A DNA stretch of 64,000 nucleotides from Streptomyces sp. NBC_00162 (GCF_024611995.1 NZ_CP102509.1:2728001-2792000), one strand, 5' to 3'; shown: positions 33,238 through 44,289, counted from the first letter of the stretch. Numbers and translations are program-made. Notes: a model not told the origin generated them from the letters alone.

Positions 33238-34830
33238 TCACACCGCACCGGCCCCGGTCAGCGAACGCACCTCGGTCTCCGCGTGCCTGCGCTCGTCCGC
33301 TTCCTCACCCGAGGTGACGGTGCCGAGCCAGCCCGCCAGGAAGCCCAGCGGGATCGAGACGATGCCCGGGTTCTGCAACGGGAAGACCTGGAAGTCCACG
33401 CCCGGGAAGAGCGATTCGGGGCTTCCCGAGACCACCGGCGACAGGACGACCAGCAGCACCGCCGGAACCAGACCTCCGTACACCGCCCAGACGGCTCCCC
33501 GCGTGGTGAAGTCGCGCCAGAAGAGCGAGTAGAGCAGCACCGGCAGATTGGCCGAGGCGGCCACCGCGAAGGCCAGGCCCACCAGGAAGGCGACGTTGAG
33601 GTTCTGCGCGAGCAGCCCCAGCGCGATCGCCACCGCCCCGATGCCGACGGCCGCGATCCGGGCCACGGACACCTCGCTGCGCTGCCTGGCGTGCCGGCGC
33701 TTGAGGGAGGCGTACAGGTCGTGCGCGACGGAGGCCGAGGAGGCGAGGGTGATCCCGGCTACCACGGCGAGGATGGTGGCGAAGGCGATGGCGGCCACGA
33801 AGGCGAACAGCACCGCGCCCCCGGTGGAGCCGGCGCCGCCGCCGAGGAAGGCCGCGAGCAGCGGAACGGCCGTGTTCCCCGAGGCGTTGGAGGCCCGCAC
33901 CTGGTCCGGGCCCACCAGGGCGGCCGCCCCGAAGCCGAGCACGATGGTCATCAGGTAGAAGCCGCCGATCAGCGCGATCGCCCACACCACCGACCGGCGG
34001 GCGGCCCGCGCGGTGGGCACGGTGTAGAAGCGCGAAAGGATGTGCGGCAGCCCGGCGGTGCCCAGCACCAGCGCGAGGCCCAGGCTCATGAAGTCGAAGC
34101 GGGCGGTCCAGTCCCCGCCGTACTTAAGGCCGGGGCTCAGGAAGCGCAGCCCGTGCCCGCTGCGGTCGGCGGCCGTGGTGAGCAGCTGGTCGAAGTTCCC
34201 GTGGAAGCGCAGGAGCACGAGCACCGTGAGGGTGATCGCCCCGCCCATCAGCAGCACGGCCTTCACGATCTGGATCCACGTCGTGGCCCGCATCCCGCCG
34301 AAGGACACGTAGACCACCATCAGGGCGCCCACGCCGATCACCGCGAGCGTCCGGGCCGCTGGGGTCGAACTCCCGAGCAGCAGGCCGACCAGGCTGCCCG
34401 CGCCCACCATCTGCGCGACGAGGTACAGCACGGAGACGACCACCGAGGAGGTGCCGGCCGCGATGCGCACGGGCCGCTCGCTCATCCGGGCGGCGACCAC
34501 ATCGGCGAGGGTGAAACGCCCGCAGTTCCTTACGAGTTCGGCGACCAGGAACAGCACCACCAGCCAGGCGACGAGGAACCCCACCGAATACAGCAATCCG
34601 TCGTAGCCGAAGAGGGCGATCAGTCCGGAGATGCCGAGGAAGGACGCGGCGGACATGTAGTCGCCCGCGATGGCGAAACCGTTCTCCAGTGGGGAGAACA
34701 GCCGCCCGCCCGCGTAGAACTCCTCCGCCGACCCGTGCCGGTTCCGGCTGACCCAGGTGGTGATGCCCAGCGTCACCGCGATGAAGACGCTGAACAGGAT
34801 CAGCGCGAGGGTCTGGTGCTCGGTGGTCAC
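33238..34830 (-). CDS. Sodium/solute symporter (SSS family, ActP/acetate-permease like)
   Basis: A 530-residue membrane protein with about 13 predicted transmembrane helices. It shows the sodium:solute symporter features of the ActP cation/acetate subgroup (EEFYAGGRLFSPLENGFAIAGDYMSAASFLGISGLIALFGYDG near residues 36-80). It should import acetate or another short carboxylate with sodium. The GTG start at 34830 overlaps the TGA of the DUF485 gene in GTGA, and this DUF485-symporter pairing matches the YjcH-ActP arrangement. The acetyl-CoA synthetase gene found next to E. coli actP is absent here. Control by the convergent two-component system is possible. Confidence 0.9.
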   Translation of the reverse strand: MTTEHQTLALILFSVFIAVTLGITTWVSRNRHGSAEEFYAGGRLFSPLENGFAIAGDYMSAASFLGISGLIALFGYDGLLYSVGFLVAWLVVLFLVAELVRNCGRFTLADVVAARMSERPVRIAAGTSSVVVSVLYLVAQMVGAGSLVGLLLGSSTPAARTLAVIGVGALMVVYVSFGGMRATTWIQIVKAVLLMGGAITLTVLVLLRFHGNFDQLLTTAADRSGHGLRFLSPGLKYGGDWTARFDFMSLGLALVLGTAGLPHILSRFYTVPTARAARRSVVWAIALIGGFYLMTIVLGFGAAALVGPDQVRASNASGNTAVPLLAAFLGGGAGSTGGAVLFAFVAAIAFATILAVVAGITLASSASVAHDLYASLKRRHARQRSEVSVARIAAVGIGAVAIALGLLAQNLNVAFLVGLAFAVAASANLPVLLYSLFWRDFTTRGAVWAVYGGLVPAVLLVVLSPVVSGSPESLFPGVDFQVFPLQNPGIVSIPLGFLAGWLGTVTSGEEADERRHAETEVRSLTGAGAV

Positions 34831-35312
34831 CGGCCTGCCCCCTTCGCCCGGTTCCGCTCCTGGTCGCGCTCCTGCTCGAAGACGGTCCAGCGCAGGTCGA
34901 GCGCGGCCCGGTCCCGGCGAAGCCGCGCGTGGCGTGCGTAGGCCCAGGTCAGCAGGAAGGTGCTGAGGAACTGGCCGAGCCCCGCCAGCATGGCCACGTT
35001 CACCGCGCCCGCCACGGGCCGGGCCATCAGGCCGGGCGCCGCGGTGGCAGCGACCACGTAGGCGACGTACCAGAGGAAGAAACCGGCGGTCGCGGGGACG
35101 ACGAACCTGCGGTAGCGGCTGCGAACCTCCTGGAAGGCGGCGCTGCGCTGCACTTCGAGGTAGATGTCGGACGCCCCGTGCGCGGGGCGGCCGCCGGGGG
35201 CCGGTTGAGGCGGGGACGTTTCCTCCCCTTCGCCCCAGCCGACGGCCAGCGCGTCGTACCAGGGGTCGTCCAGCCGGATCGTTCCGGCATCACGACCTTC
35301 GTGCTTGTCCAC
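34827..35312 (-). CDS. DUF485 family inner-membrane protein (YjcH-like)
   Basis: A 161-residue membrane protein of the DUF485 family, which accompanies ActP-type symporters. A hydrophilic N-terminal extension of about 60 residues, longer than usual, precedes two transmembrane helices (about 73-97 and 104-128). A charged coiled C-terminus (VFEQERDQERNRAKGAGR) follows. It starts at a GTG (35312) with AAGGAG 6 nt upstream. The four-base overlap with the symporter indicates coupled synthesis. Its precise job is unknown; a role in symporter assembly or regulation is inferred from constant linkage. Confidence 0.88.
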   Translation of the reverse strand: MDKHEGRDAGTIRLDDPWYDALAVGWGEGEETSPPQPAPGGRPAHGASDIYLEVQRSAAFQEVRSRYRRFVVPATAGFFLWYVAYVVAATAAPGLMARPVAGAVNVAMLAGLGQFLSTFLLTWAYARHARLRRDRAALDLRWTVFEQERDQERNRAKGAGR

Positions 35313-35391
35313 CGAACTCTCCTTGTCCGCTGCCGCATTGGCCGCGTGCTCACAAGGATGTGCTCAATGGTCCCTTTCCGGACTGATGTCC

Positions 35392-35433
35392 CGTCGCTCT
35401 TCACTCCTTCAGGTGATGGAGCGAAGAGCGACG
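35392..35433 (-). terminator. Terminator of parE
   Basis: An 11-bp inverted repeat (CGTCGCTCTTC at 35392-35402 with GAAGAGCGACG at 35423-35433), plus an inner ACTCC/GGAG pairing, lies 24 nt past the parE stop and before the DUF485 gene. Confidence 0.8.
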
Positions 35434-35456
35434 GTGTGCGAGGCGTACCCGCCGGG

Positions 35457-37577
35457 TCAGGCGTCGATGCGCGAGCGGTCCAGGGTGGCCGCGGAGCTCG
35501 TGATGAACTCCTTGCGCGGGGCCACCTCGTTGCCCATGAGCAGGTCGAAGACCGTCTCGGCGGAGTCGAGGTCACCGATGTTGATCCTGCGAAGGGTGCG
35601 GAAGCGCGGGTCCATGGTGGTCTCCGCCAGCTGGTCCGCGTCCATCTCGCCGAGACCCTTGTAGCGCTGGATCGAGTCCTTGTACCGGATGTTCTTGCGC
35701 TGGTACTCCAGCAGGGTCTGGCGCAGCTCGTTGTCCGAGTACGTGTAGACGTACTTGTCCTGGCCCTTCTTCGGCTGGACGAGCTCGATCCGGTGCAGCG
35801 GCGGCACGGCCGCGAACACCCGGCCCGCCTCGACCATCGGACGCATGTACCGCTGGAAGAGCGTGAGCAGCAGGCAGCGGATGTGCGCGCCGTCCACATC
35901 GGCGTCGACCAGGAGGACGATCTTCCCGTACCGGGCGGCGTCGATGTCGAAGGTCCGGCCCGAGCCGGCTCCTATGACCTGGATGATCGCCCCGCACTCG
36001 GCGTTCTTGAGCATGTCCGAAACCGAGGACTTCTGGACGTTGAGGATCTTGCCTCGGATGGGCAGGAGCGCCTGGAACTCGGAATTGCGGGCGAGCTTCG
36101 CGGTACCGAGGGCGGAGTCGCCCTCGACGATGAAGAGCTCGCTGCGGTCCACGTCGTCGCTGCGGCAGTCGGCGAGCTTGGCGGGGAGCGAGGAGGACTC
36201 CAGCGCGGTCTTGCGGCGCTGCGCCTCCTTGTGCTGGCGGGCCGCGATCCGGGTCCGGGCCGCCGCGACGATCTTCTCCATCACCGAGCGCGCCTGCTGC
36301 TTGTCGTCGCGCTTGGTGGAGGTCAGGAAGGCCTTGAGCTCCTTGGCGACGACGGCGGCGACGATCCGGGTGGCGGCCGAGGTGCCGAGGACCTCCTTGG
36401 TCTGGCCCTCGAACTGGGGCTCGGCGAGGCGGACGGTGACGACGGCCGTCATGCCCTCCATCGCGTCGTCCTTGACCACGTCGTCCTCGGCGACGCGCAG
36501 CAGCTTCGCCGAGCGCAGCACCTCGTTCACGGTCTTGGCCACCGAGCGCTCGAAGCCGGAGACGTGGGTGCCGCCCTTGGGGGTGGCGATGATGTTCACG
36601 AAGGACTTGACGTTGGTCTCGTAGCCCGTGCCCCAGCGCAGGGCGATGTCCACGCCGAGTTCGCGGGTGACCTCGGTGGGGGTCATGTGGCCGCGGTCGT
36701 CGAGGACCGGGACGGTCTCCTTGAAGGTGCCCGTGCCGGTCAGGCGCAGTACGTCGCAGGCGGCCTTGTCCTGGGCGAGGTACTCGCAGAACTCGCTGAT
36801 GCCGCCGTCGAAGCGGAAGGTCTCCTCGGTCTTGCCCGCCCCGTCGATGCCCCGCTCGTCGCGGACCACCAGGGTCAGGCCGGGGACGAGGAAGGCGGTC
36901 TGGCGGGCGCGCTGGTAGAGCGTCTCCAGGTTGAGCCGGGCGTCCTTGAGGAAGATCTGGCGGTCGGCCCAGTAGCGGACCCGGGTTCCGGTCTTGCCCT
37001 TGGCGACCCGCTTGACCTTGCGCAGGCCGTTGGCGGGGTCGAAGGGGCTCTCGGCGCCCTGCTCGGTGAACATGCCGGGGACGCCGCGGCGGAAGCTGAT
37101 GGCGTGGGTGGCGCTGTTGCGGTCGACCTCGACGTCGAGCCGGGCCGAGAGGGCGTTGACCACGGATGCGCCGACGCCGTGCAGGCCGCCGGAGGCCGCG
37201 TACGAGCCGCCGCCGAACTTGCCGCCGGCGTGCAGCTTGGTCATGACGACCTCGATGCCGGACAGGCCGGTCTTGGGCTCGACGTCCACGGGGATGCCGC
37301 GGCCGTTGTCCCGGACCTCCACGGAGGCGTCCTCGTGGAGGATCACCTCGATGTGGTCGCAGTACCCGCCCAGGGCCTCGTCGACGGAATTGTCGATGAT
37401 CTCCCAGAGGCAGTGCATGAGGCCTCGGCTGTCGGTCGAGCCGATATACATGCCGGGGCGCTTGCGGACGGCCTCCAGCCCTTCGAGGACGAGCAGGTGC
37501 CGCGCGGTGTAGTTGGAACCGTCCCGGTCTGCTCCGGACAGCAGCGCGCTGGAAGGCACGGACGTGTCGGCGGTCAC
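35457..37577 (-). CDS. parE: DNA topoisomerase IV subunit B
   Basis: The 706-residue ATPase subunit of topoisomerase IV works with ParC (11.9-14.3 kb) to separate daughter chromosomes. The GHKL ATPase domain carries NSVDEALGG, DNGRGIPV and GGLHGVGASVVNALS (about 55-150). The transducer and TOPRIM domains follow, with the metal motif EGDSALG and the D-x-D of LLVDADVDGAHI. The GTG at 37577 is chosen because GAGGAG lies 8 nt upstream and the upstream frame is non-conserved. A gyrase B assignment is the alternative, but the distant parC and this neighbourhood (parE-hrdB-whiH) favour ParE. It ends at a strong hairpin. Confidence 0.92.
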   Translation of the reverse strand: MTADTSVPSSALLSGADRDGSNYTARHLLVLEGLEAVRKRPGMYIGSTDSRGLMHCLWEIIDNSVDEALGGYCDHIEVILHEDASVEVRDNGRGIPVDVEPKTGLSGIEVVMTKLHAGGKFGGGSYAASGGLHGVGASVVNALSARLDVEVDRNSATHAISFRRGVPGMFTEQGAESPFDPANGLRKVKRVAKGKTGTRVRYWADRQIFLKDARLNLETLYQRARQTAFLVPGLTLVVRDERGIDGAGKTEETFRFDGGISEFCEYLAQDKAACDVLRLTGTGTFKETVPVLDDRGHMTPTEVTRELGVDIALRWGTGYETNVKSFVNIIATPKGGTHVSGFERSVAKTVNEVLRSAKLLRVAEDDVVKDDAMEGMTAVVTVRLAEPQFEGQTKEVLGTSAATRIVAAVVAKELKAFLTSTKRDDKQQARSVMEKIVAAARTRIAARQHKEAQRRKTALESSSLPAKLADCRSDDVDRSELFIVEGDSALGTAKLARNSEFQALLPIRGKILNVQKSSVSDMLKNAECGAIIQVIGAGSGRTFDIDAARYGKIVLLVDADVDGAHIRCLLLTLFQRYMRPMVEAGRVFAAVPPLHRIELVQPKKGQDKYVYTYSDNELRQTLLEYQRKNIRYKDSIQRYKGLGEMDADQLAETTMDPRFRTLRRINIGDLDSAETVFDLLMGNEVAPRKEFITSSAATLDRSRIDA

Positions 37578-38025
37578 GCAGTTCGCTCCTCGCTGAATTT
37601 CTTTTCTGGCCCGGCAGGGCGCAGGGGTGGCTCGGTTGCCGGTCGAAGGGTACCGAGGCCAGGTAGAGCCGATGCAACGCCACCCTCGCGCATTCCTCAG
37701 CCTAGTCCAGATCCGCACGGATGTTCGATCCCCCGTGGGGGTGAAGCAAACATCACGTTCCCTTCCAGGCATGAACCATTTAGGGTTCGGGCACGTCCTC
37801 ATGAACAACCTGGCACTCACGCCGGGGGAGGATGGAACTGCAACAAGCGAACGACTGACAACGCGAAACCGTAGAGCAACGCAATACGGCTCCTTCGCCG
37901 CCAACCGGCAACAGCCGGCCAGCTTCGGAAGGAAGTTTCGAGGAAAAGCCGCGAGCGGGAACGTTTTCGGCCTGGTTGGATGTTGACCCTGGTACGACAG
38001 CTCGTCGAGCTAGAGAAGAGGCGAC
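37578..38025. other. Intergenic region between parE and the DUF7455 gene
   Basis: This 448-bp divergent gap must hold both promoters. It is AT-richer than the coding DNA. A TTGACC at 37983 is a possible -35 for the plus-strand gene, with no clear -10. Short open frames across it have poor codon bias and I see no gene or RNA. Confidence 0.4.
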
Positions 38026-38259
38026 GTGACTACTGTTCTGACACCCGCGACCCCGCTGACGGCCGCTGACCGATGCGACCGTTGCGGCGCCCAGGCATAT
38101 CTGCGCGTCGTCCTGCTGAGCGGCGGTGAACTGCTCTTCTGCGCCCACCACGGTCGCAAGTTCGAGCCGGAACTCAAGAAGATCGCCGCGGAAATACAGG
38201 ATGAGACCGAGCGGCTCACGTCCGCTCCGGCTGCCCATGCCGAACCCGAGGACCGCTGA
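38026..38259 (+). CDS. DUF7455 family small protein
   Basis: A 77-residue protein that I place in the DUF7455 family conserved next to parE and hrdB in Streptomyces. It contains CDRCGAQAYLRV and LFCAHHGRKFE, a Cys-x2-Cys...Cys-x2-His arrangement that could form a small zinc site, followed by a charged helix. The start is a GTG at 38026 with GAGG about 6 nt upstream. It has no signal peptide or membrane segment. Its function is unknown. Confidence 0.85.
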   Translation: MTTVLTPATPLTAADRCDRCGAQAYLRVVLLSGGELLFCAHHGRKFEPELKKIAAEIQDETERLTSAPAAHAEPEDR

Positions 38260-38308
38260 CACAGGCCTGTTCCTCGCATCCGACGAGCCAGGACCGGCCA
38301 GGCCGGTC

Positions 38309-38347
38309 GACGGGCGGCATTCCTGAGACCCAGGGGTGCCGCCCGTC
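38309..38347. terminator. Terminator between convergent DUF7455 and protease genes
   Basis: An 11-bp inverted repeat (GACGGGCGGCA at 38309-38319 with TGCCGCCCGTC at 38337-38347) lies in the 129-bp gap between the two stop codons and can serve both. Confidence 0.75.
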
Positions 38348-38388
38348 CTCATACCCGGGCCCGCCGCCGCTCCATCACGGCCGGTGGC

Positions 38389-39324
38389 TTACGGGCCCTT
38401 CTCCGTGCGATGCCCCTGTACGGGCCCTGCACCCGGCCCGGAGGCCCTCCCGGGGCTCGGGCCGGTGTCCTGGACCCCGGTCGGCTGCGCGCCGCTCTCC
38501 GGGCCCGTCACGAAGCCGACCAGCGGCGCGATGCGCGTGTAGACCCCCGGGCTGTCGGCCCGGCCGCAGCCGCGCCCCCACGACACCAGGCCGATGAGCC
38601 GCCCCTGGGCCACCAGCGGTCCCCCGCTGTCGCCCTGGCACGCGTCCTTCCCGCCGTCGTCGTCGCCTGCGCACACCATGGATTCCGCCCGGTACTGACC
38701 GTTCGCGTCCCCGGGATAGGCCCGCCCGCAGACCTCGTCGGACAGCACGGTCACCCGCGCGGCACGCAGTGCGTACGCATAGTCACCAAAACCGCTGGTG
38801 TCGCCCCAGCCGTACACCGCCGCCTCGGTCCCCGGCGCGTACGAGGCGTGACCCGCGCCGGCCATGGGGAGCACGTAGTGCGCCGGCAGGGATTCCGCGA
38901 GTTCCAGGACGGCGAGGTCCCCGGCATTGCTGCGCGGGTCGTACTCCGGGTTCACCCGCGCACCGCGCACCGCGATCTCCCGGCCGTCGGTCGCCCGCAG
39001 CTCCGTACGCCCGGCGACCACCCGGAAATCGCTGACCGACTCGACCGGGCCGCCCAGCACCTCGCGGCCCAGGCAGTGGGCCGCCGTCAGCACCTTCGTC
39101 GGGGCCACGACGACGCCCCCGCAGAACTGGCCGCCCCGCGTACCCCCGAACCGGTCACGGCTGGCGAGGGCCACGACCCAGGGGCTCTCGCCGACCTTCA
39201 CCGGCTTGCCGCCGATCACCACGCTGTCCGCGGCCGCCTGCGGTGCCTGGGTCAGCGGTGCCGCGGCCGCTCCCGCCGCCAGGGTCAGCGCTCCCGCCAG
39301 AGCGCGGGCAATGGGACGACGCAT
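38389..39324 (-). CDS. Secreted trypsin-like serine protease (S1 family)
   Basis: A 311-residue exported protease. The signal peptide covers about 1-32, and the mature chymotrypsin-fold domain begins near VVIGG. The catalytic triad is complete: His83 (LTAAHC), Asp136 (NAGDLAVLEL) and the serine of GDSGGPL. The DACQGDSGGP context places an aspartate at the base of the S1 pocket, which predicts trypsin-like cleavage after Arg/Lys. Six cysteines could form disulfides. A Pro/Gly-rich tail of about 40 residues ends the protein without a cell-wall anchor. The ATG at 39324 follows a perfect AGGAGG. It is monocistronic and lies downstream of hrdB's 5' neighbourhood on the same strand. Confidence 0.93.
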   Translation of the reverse strand: MRRPIARALAGALTLAAGAAAAPLTQAPQAAADSVVIGGKPVKVGESPWVVALASRDRFGGTRGGQFCGGVVVAPTKVLTAAHCLGREVLGGPVESVSDFRVVAGRTELRATDGREIAVRGARVNPEYDPRSNAGDLAVLELAESLPAHYVLPMAGAGHASYAPGTEAAVYGWGDTSGFGDYAYALRAARVTVLSDEVCGRAYPGDANGQYRAESMVCAGDDDGGKDACQGDSGGPLVAQGRLIGLVSWGRGCGRADSPGVYTRIAPLVGFVTGPESGAQPTGVQDTGPSPGRASGPGAGPVQGHRTEKGP

Positions 39325-39439
39325 GAGGCCTCCTGACTCCGAGTGTGCATGACTACACCCAGAGTGGGATGCCTGGTGGCCGTGCGCACCCGCGCGGCCA
39401 CCGGCGCCGGTGTCGGTATCGCCGTCAGCCCGGTGCCGG

Positions 39440-41032
<1,593 letters not shown>

Positions 41033-41332
41033 GAACAACCTCTCGGAACGATGGGAACGGGTTCCGACCCCGGGCCTGGTGGTGCTGGACCGGAGCCGAC
41101 GACCACCGACTGGGGATGGGCCGGGGGCGCGGGCAGGGGCCGGGGAGCTGTACAGCACCCCCAAGGGCTGCTGTCTTCCCTCCGTCGGCCATCACCTCTT
41201 AGGTCATCGCGTGACCTCGCAGAGCGTTACGCCCAATCTTCGTGGCCCGAGTCACACCCCGTATGCGGCAATGCCGGTCATAGGGTCATACGCACGGTTC
41301 CTGCCGGGCCGGATGCGGCGCCGCACGCCGGT
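41033..41332. other. hrdB promoter and leader region
   Basis: This part of the gap upstream of hrdB holds its leader. AGGTCA-TCGCG-TGACCT, a 6-bp-arm inverted repeat, is at 41201-41217 and is flanked by GTAACGCTC on the minus strand. It could be a promoter element or an operator. No gene is evident. Confidence 0.45.
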
Positions 41333-41360
41333 GTCGCCGGACCCGACCGGGCCCGGCGAC
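41333..41360 (-). terminator. Terminator of whiH
   Basis: An 8-bp inverted repeat (GTCGCCGG with CCGGCGAC), with an inner CCC/GGG pairing, lies 37 nt beyond the whiH stop. Confidence 0.65.
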
Positions 41361-41396
41361 ATGTCGTGCACCCCCGCGCCCCCGCGGGTACGCCCG

Positions 41397-42284
41397 TCAG
41401 TGCTCGCGCGGGGCGGGGACCACGCGCTCTACCTCCGGATGCACCGTCAGGAGCTGGCGCATGGCGTTCTCGGCGCCCATCGCGTCCCCGGCGGCGAGGG
41501 CCTCGACCATCCGCGCGTGGTGCGCGACGCAGGCCTCGCTCGGACGGTCGCAGGCGGTGACGGGGCTGCCGGAGACCTGGAGCGCGGCGGAGACGATGCC
41601 GGAGAGGTGCTCCAGCATGCGGTTGGCGGCGACCTGGATGAGGAGAGCGTGGAACTCGTTGTCGGCGCGGGCGAAGGTGATCGAATCCCCCTGGCCGAGG
41701 GCGTGCCCCATGATCTCGACCATGTCGGCGAGGCGCTGCTGGATGTCCGGGCGGCCGTGCCCGGCGGCGAGGCGGGCGGCGAGCGGCTCGATGGTCCAGC
41801 GGAGCTCGTTGAGCTCGCGGCGCTGGTCGTCGCGCTGGGGGCCGAAGGCCCGCCACTCGATGATGTCGGGGTCGAGCAGGTTCCAGTCGGCGACCGGGCG
41901 GACCCGGGTGCCGACGTTCGGGCGGGCGCTGACGAGGCCCTTGGCCTCCAGGACCCGCAGCGACTCGCGGACGACGGTCCGGGAGACCTCGAAACGCTGG
42001 CCGATCTCCTCGGGGACCAGCGGGCGGTCCGCTCCGAGATCACCGGAAACGATCATCTGGCCGAGCTGCTGGACGAGTTGGCCGTGCAGTCCGCGGCCGC
42101 GGCTGCCGGCGGCGCGGCGGCCGACGCGGCTCAACTCGACGTCGGCGCCGTCCCAGTGGGGCGCTGCGACGCGGTCGGACCCGGGGGTCTCCGCGTAGGG
42201 GTAGCGGTCGAGTTCGCCCGGGCCGGCGAGGCCGGAGTCGGCATGGCGGGCGGCGGTCATCATGGTGTGCGCAAGGGTACTCAC
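41397..42284 (-). CDS. whiH: Sporulation regulator WhiH (GntR family)
   Basis: A 295-residue GntR/FadR-type regulator. It has a variable N-terminal tail (1-65), a winged HTH (LVQQLGQMIVSGDLGADRPL through FEVSRTVVRESLRVLEAKGLV, about 68-135) and an FCD ligand-binding domain (about 155-280) with metal-type histidines. I recognise it as WhiH, required for sporulation septation in aerial hyphae, from its position beside hrdB and from its sequence. The GTG at 42284 has AAAGGA 3 nt upstream, and the N-terminus MSTLAHTMMTAARHADSG fits the family. WhiH is known to depend on sigma WhiG. A -10-like ACCGATCA lies on the minus strand at about 42345-42352, but a good -35 is not evident. Confidence 0.85.
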   Translation of the reverse strand: MSTLAHTMMTAARHADSGLAGPGELDRYPYAETPGSDRVAAPHWDGADVELSRVGRRAAGSRGRGLHGQLVQQLGQMIVSGDLGADRPLVPEEIGQRFEVSRTVVRESLRVLEAKGLVSARPNVGTRVRPVADWNLLDPDIIEWRAFGPQRDDQRRELNELRWTIEPLAARLAAGHGRPDIQQRLADMVEIMGHALGQGDSITFARADNEFHALLIQVAANRMLEHLSGIVSAALQVSGSPVTACDRPSEACVAHHARMVEALAAGDAMGAENAMRQLLTVHPEVERVVPAPREH

Positions 42285-42474
42285 GAATCCTTTGTCGGCC
42301 GTGCCTCCATTGCCCTTGAGGTCTTTGGTGAAAAGCACACGAAAGGGTGATCGGTGCCACCTACGCAATTGACGACTTATCGTAAAGAACCGGGCCTTTT
42401 GCGGGGAGTTGCGGTCCGCATCACGCGAGGTGGACTCCAACGGTCTCGTACGGGCCTTCTGTGCACCGGAACGA

Positions 42475-44289
42475 TCACCAACGGACCCGGCTGCGCAGTC
42501 CGGTGAACCCATAGGCGCACAACAGGACCATCAGCGACAACACCAGAGCGGTGCCGACGGGTTGGGCCATGACCCGCAAGGCCCCCAGGACCAGGCGGTC
42601 CGCTTCGGGCGGCCACTGCACCCAGGTCAGGCTCCGCAGCCGGGGCCCGAGTCCGGTGACCGGGTACGCGGACGAACCCTCCAGCACCTTGCGCACCAGC
42701 GGCACCACCATCACCGGCACGGCGAGCACCGCGGCCAGGCCGGCGGTGGCCGATCTGAAGACGCCGGAGGCCAGGACGCCCGCCCAGGCGCAGCCGATGA
42801 GCAGCCCGGCCCAACTCGCGGCCGGGGAGAGCCACTCCACCGGGGTGCGCAGCGGGCCGCTGTCGAAGACGAGGGCCAGTGCGGCGGCGTCGGCCACCAC
42901 CACCAGGGCGCCCAGCAGGAGGGCGAGGACGGCGCAGACGCCGAGCTTGGCGGCGAGCAGCCCCATCCGGCGAGGCACCGTGCCGCGATCGGCGGCGAGC
43001 GCGGGGTAGCGGTACTCCTCGCCGAAGGCCAGGGCGCCGAGCAGGCCCGCGCCGAGGGCCGCGGGCGGCAGCGGCAGCAGCTCGGGCCAGGCGGCGAGCA
43101 GCCGGTTCTGCGGCGTGTGCCCGGCCCGGGCCAGTACGAGCGCGGTCAGAACGGAGACGACGGCGACGACCGCGGTGGTGAGGAAGGGGGTGGCGGTGCC
43201 GAAGACCCGGAGCAGCTCGTAGCGCAGCGGCCTCATGGGTCCGCCGACGCGGCGCACCGCCGAGGCGGGCCGCCGCGACCGGGCGCGCCGGGACCGTCCA
43301 CCCGTGGCGGCCTTGCCCGATGCCCAGCCGGACGCCGCGTCGGAAGCCGTGTCGGACGTCGCGTCGGATTCCGCTTCGGCGGCGGCCCGGGCGTGCGGGA
43401 CCGGCGGCGCGGGAGCGCCGGCGTCTCCGGTCTCGTCGGCGAGCCGGTGGACCAGCACGCCGTGCTTGAACGCCGCCTCGCCGACCTCCGCGCAGCTGCT
43501 GCCGTACACCGACAGGCGGCTGCCGCTCTCCTCCACGATCTCCACCGCGCGCTGGGCGGCCCGGGCCTCGCGGCCCAGTACGTCGGCCAGCCGGGCCGCG
43601 TGCGGGGTGCGCACGGCGACCCTCGGTCGCAGCCGGGTCCGGGCGAACTCGGCGGCGTCCTGGTCGGCGACGAGCCGGCCTGCCTCTACGCTGACGATCC
43701 GGTCGGCATTGCGTGCCGCCTCCTTGGCGTCGTCGGTGGTGAAGAGCACCGCTCCGCCGAGGGAGGCGTGGCCGCGCAGCAGCCCGTACAGCCATCCGCT
43801 CTCGCGGGGCGAGAGACCTGCCGCGGGCTCGTCCAGCAGCAGGGTGCAGGGATCGGCGAGCAGCGCGGCGGCCAGCGCGACGCGGCGTTCCATGCCCAGC
43901 GAGAGCGAGCCGAGTCGCTGGTCCCGCAGACCCGCGATCCCGACGACCTCGAGCATGGTGTCGGCCCGGGAGGCCGGCACCCCGGCGGCGGCGCAGAGCA
44001 TCCGCAGCTGGTTGCGTACGGTGCGCGCGGGATTGCCGGGGACATCGCCGAGCAGCACGCCGACCTCACGGCCGGGGTACGGGATCCGGTGCAGCGGGCG
44101 ACCGCGGAAGTAGGTGACGCCGCGGCCCGGTTCGAGTTCGAGCATGAGCCGCAGTGCGGTGGTCTTGCCCGATCCCGGCTCGCCGAGCAGGGCGGTCACG
44201 CTCCCCGGGCGGACCTCGAGGGTGAGGTCGTCCACGAGGGGCTGGGCGTCGGGGCGGGGGTTGCTGGTAAGTCCGATGGCCTGGAGCAT
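42475..44289 (-). CDS. ABC transporter: ATPase fused to membrane domain
   Basis: A 604-residue half-size transporter with the ATPase first. The N-terminal nucleotide-binding domain (1-225) has Walker A GEPGSGKTT, signature LSLGMERR, which departs from LSGGQ, and Walker B CTLLLDEPAAGL. A linker with repeated Ser/Asp/Ala triplets (about 285-330) precedes a membrane domain with about six hydrophobic helices (about 350-600, ABC-2-like). The export substrate is unknown. The ATG at 44289 is preceded by GAGAG. It lies upstream of whiH on the same strand with a 190-bp gap. The organisation suggests an exporter, not an importer, since no binding protein is present. Confidence 0.85.
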   Translation of the reverse strand: MLQAIGLTSNPRPDAQPLVDDLTLEVRPGSVTALLGEPGSGKTTALRLMLELEPGRGVTYFRGRPLHRIPYPGREVGVLLGDVPGNPARTVRNQLRMLCAAAGVPASRADTMLEVVGIAGLRDQRLGSLSLGMERRVALAAALLADPCTLLLDEPAAGLSPRESGWLYGLLRGHASLGGAVLFTTDDAKEAARNADRIVSVEAGRLVADQDAAEFARTRLRPRVAVRTPHAARLADVLGREARAAQRAVEIVEESGSRLSVYGSSCAEVGEAAFKHGVLVHRLADETGDAGAPAPPVPHARAAAEAESDATSDTASDAASGWASGKAATGGRSRRARSRRPASAVRRVGGPMRPLRYELLRVFGTATPFLTTAVVAVVSVLTALVLARAGHTPQNRLLAAWPELLPLPPAALGAGLLGALAFGEEYRYPALAADRGTVPRRMGLLAAKLGVCAVLALLLGALVVVADAAALALVFDSGPLRTPVEWLSPAASWAGLLIGCAWAGVLASGVFRSATAGLAAVLAVPVMVVPLVRKVLEGSSAYPVTGLGPRLRSLTWVQWPPEADRLVLGALRVMAQPVGTALVLSLMVLLCAYGFTGLRSRVRW

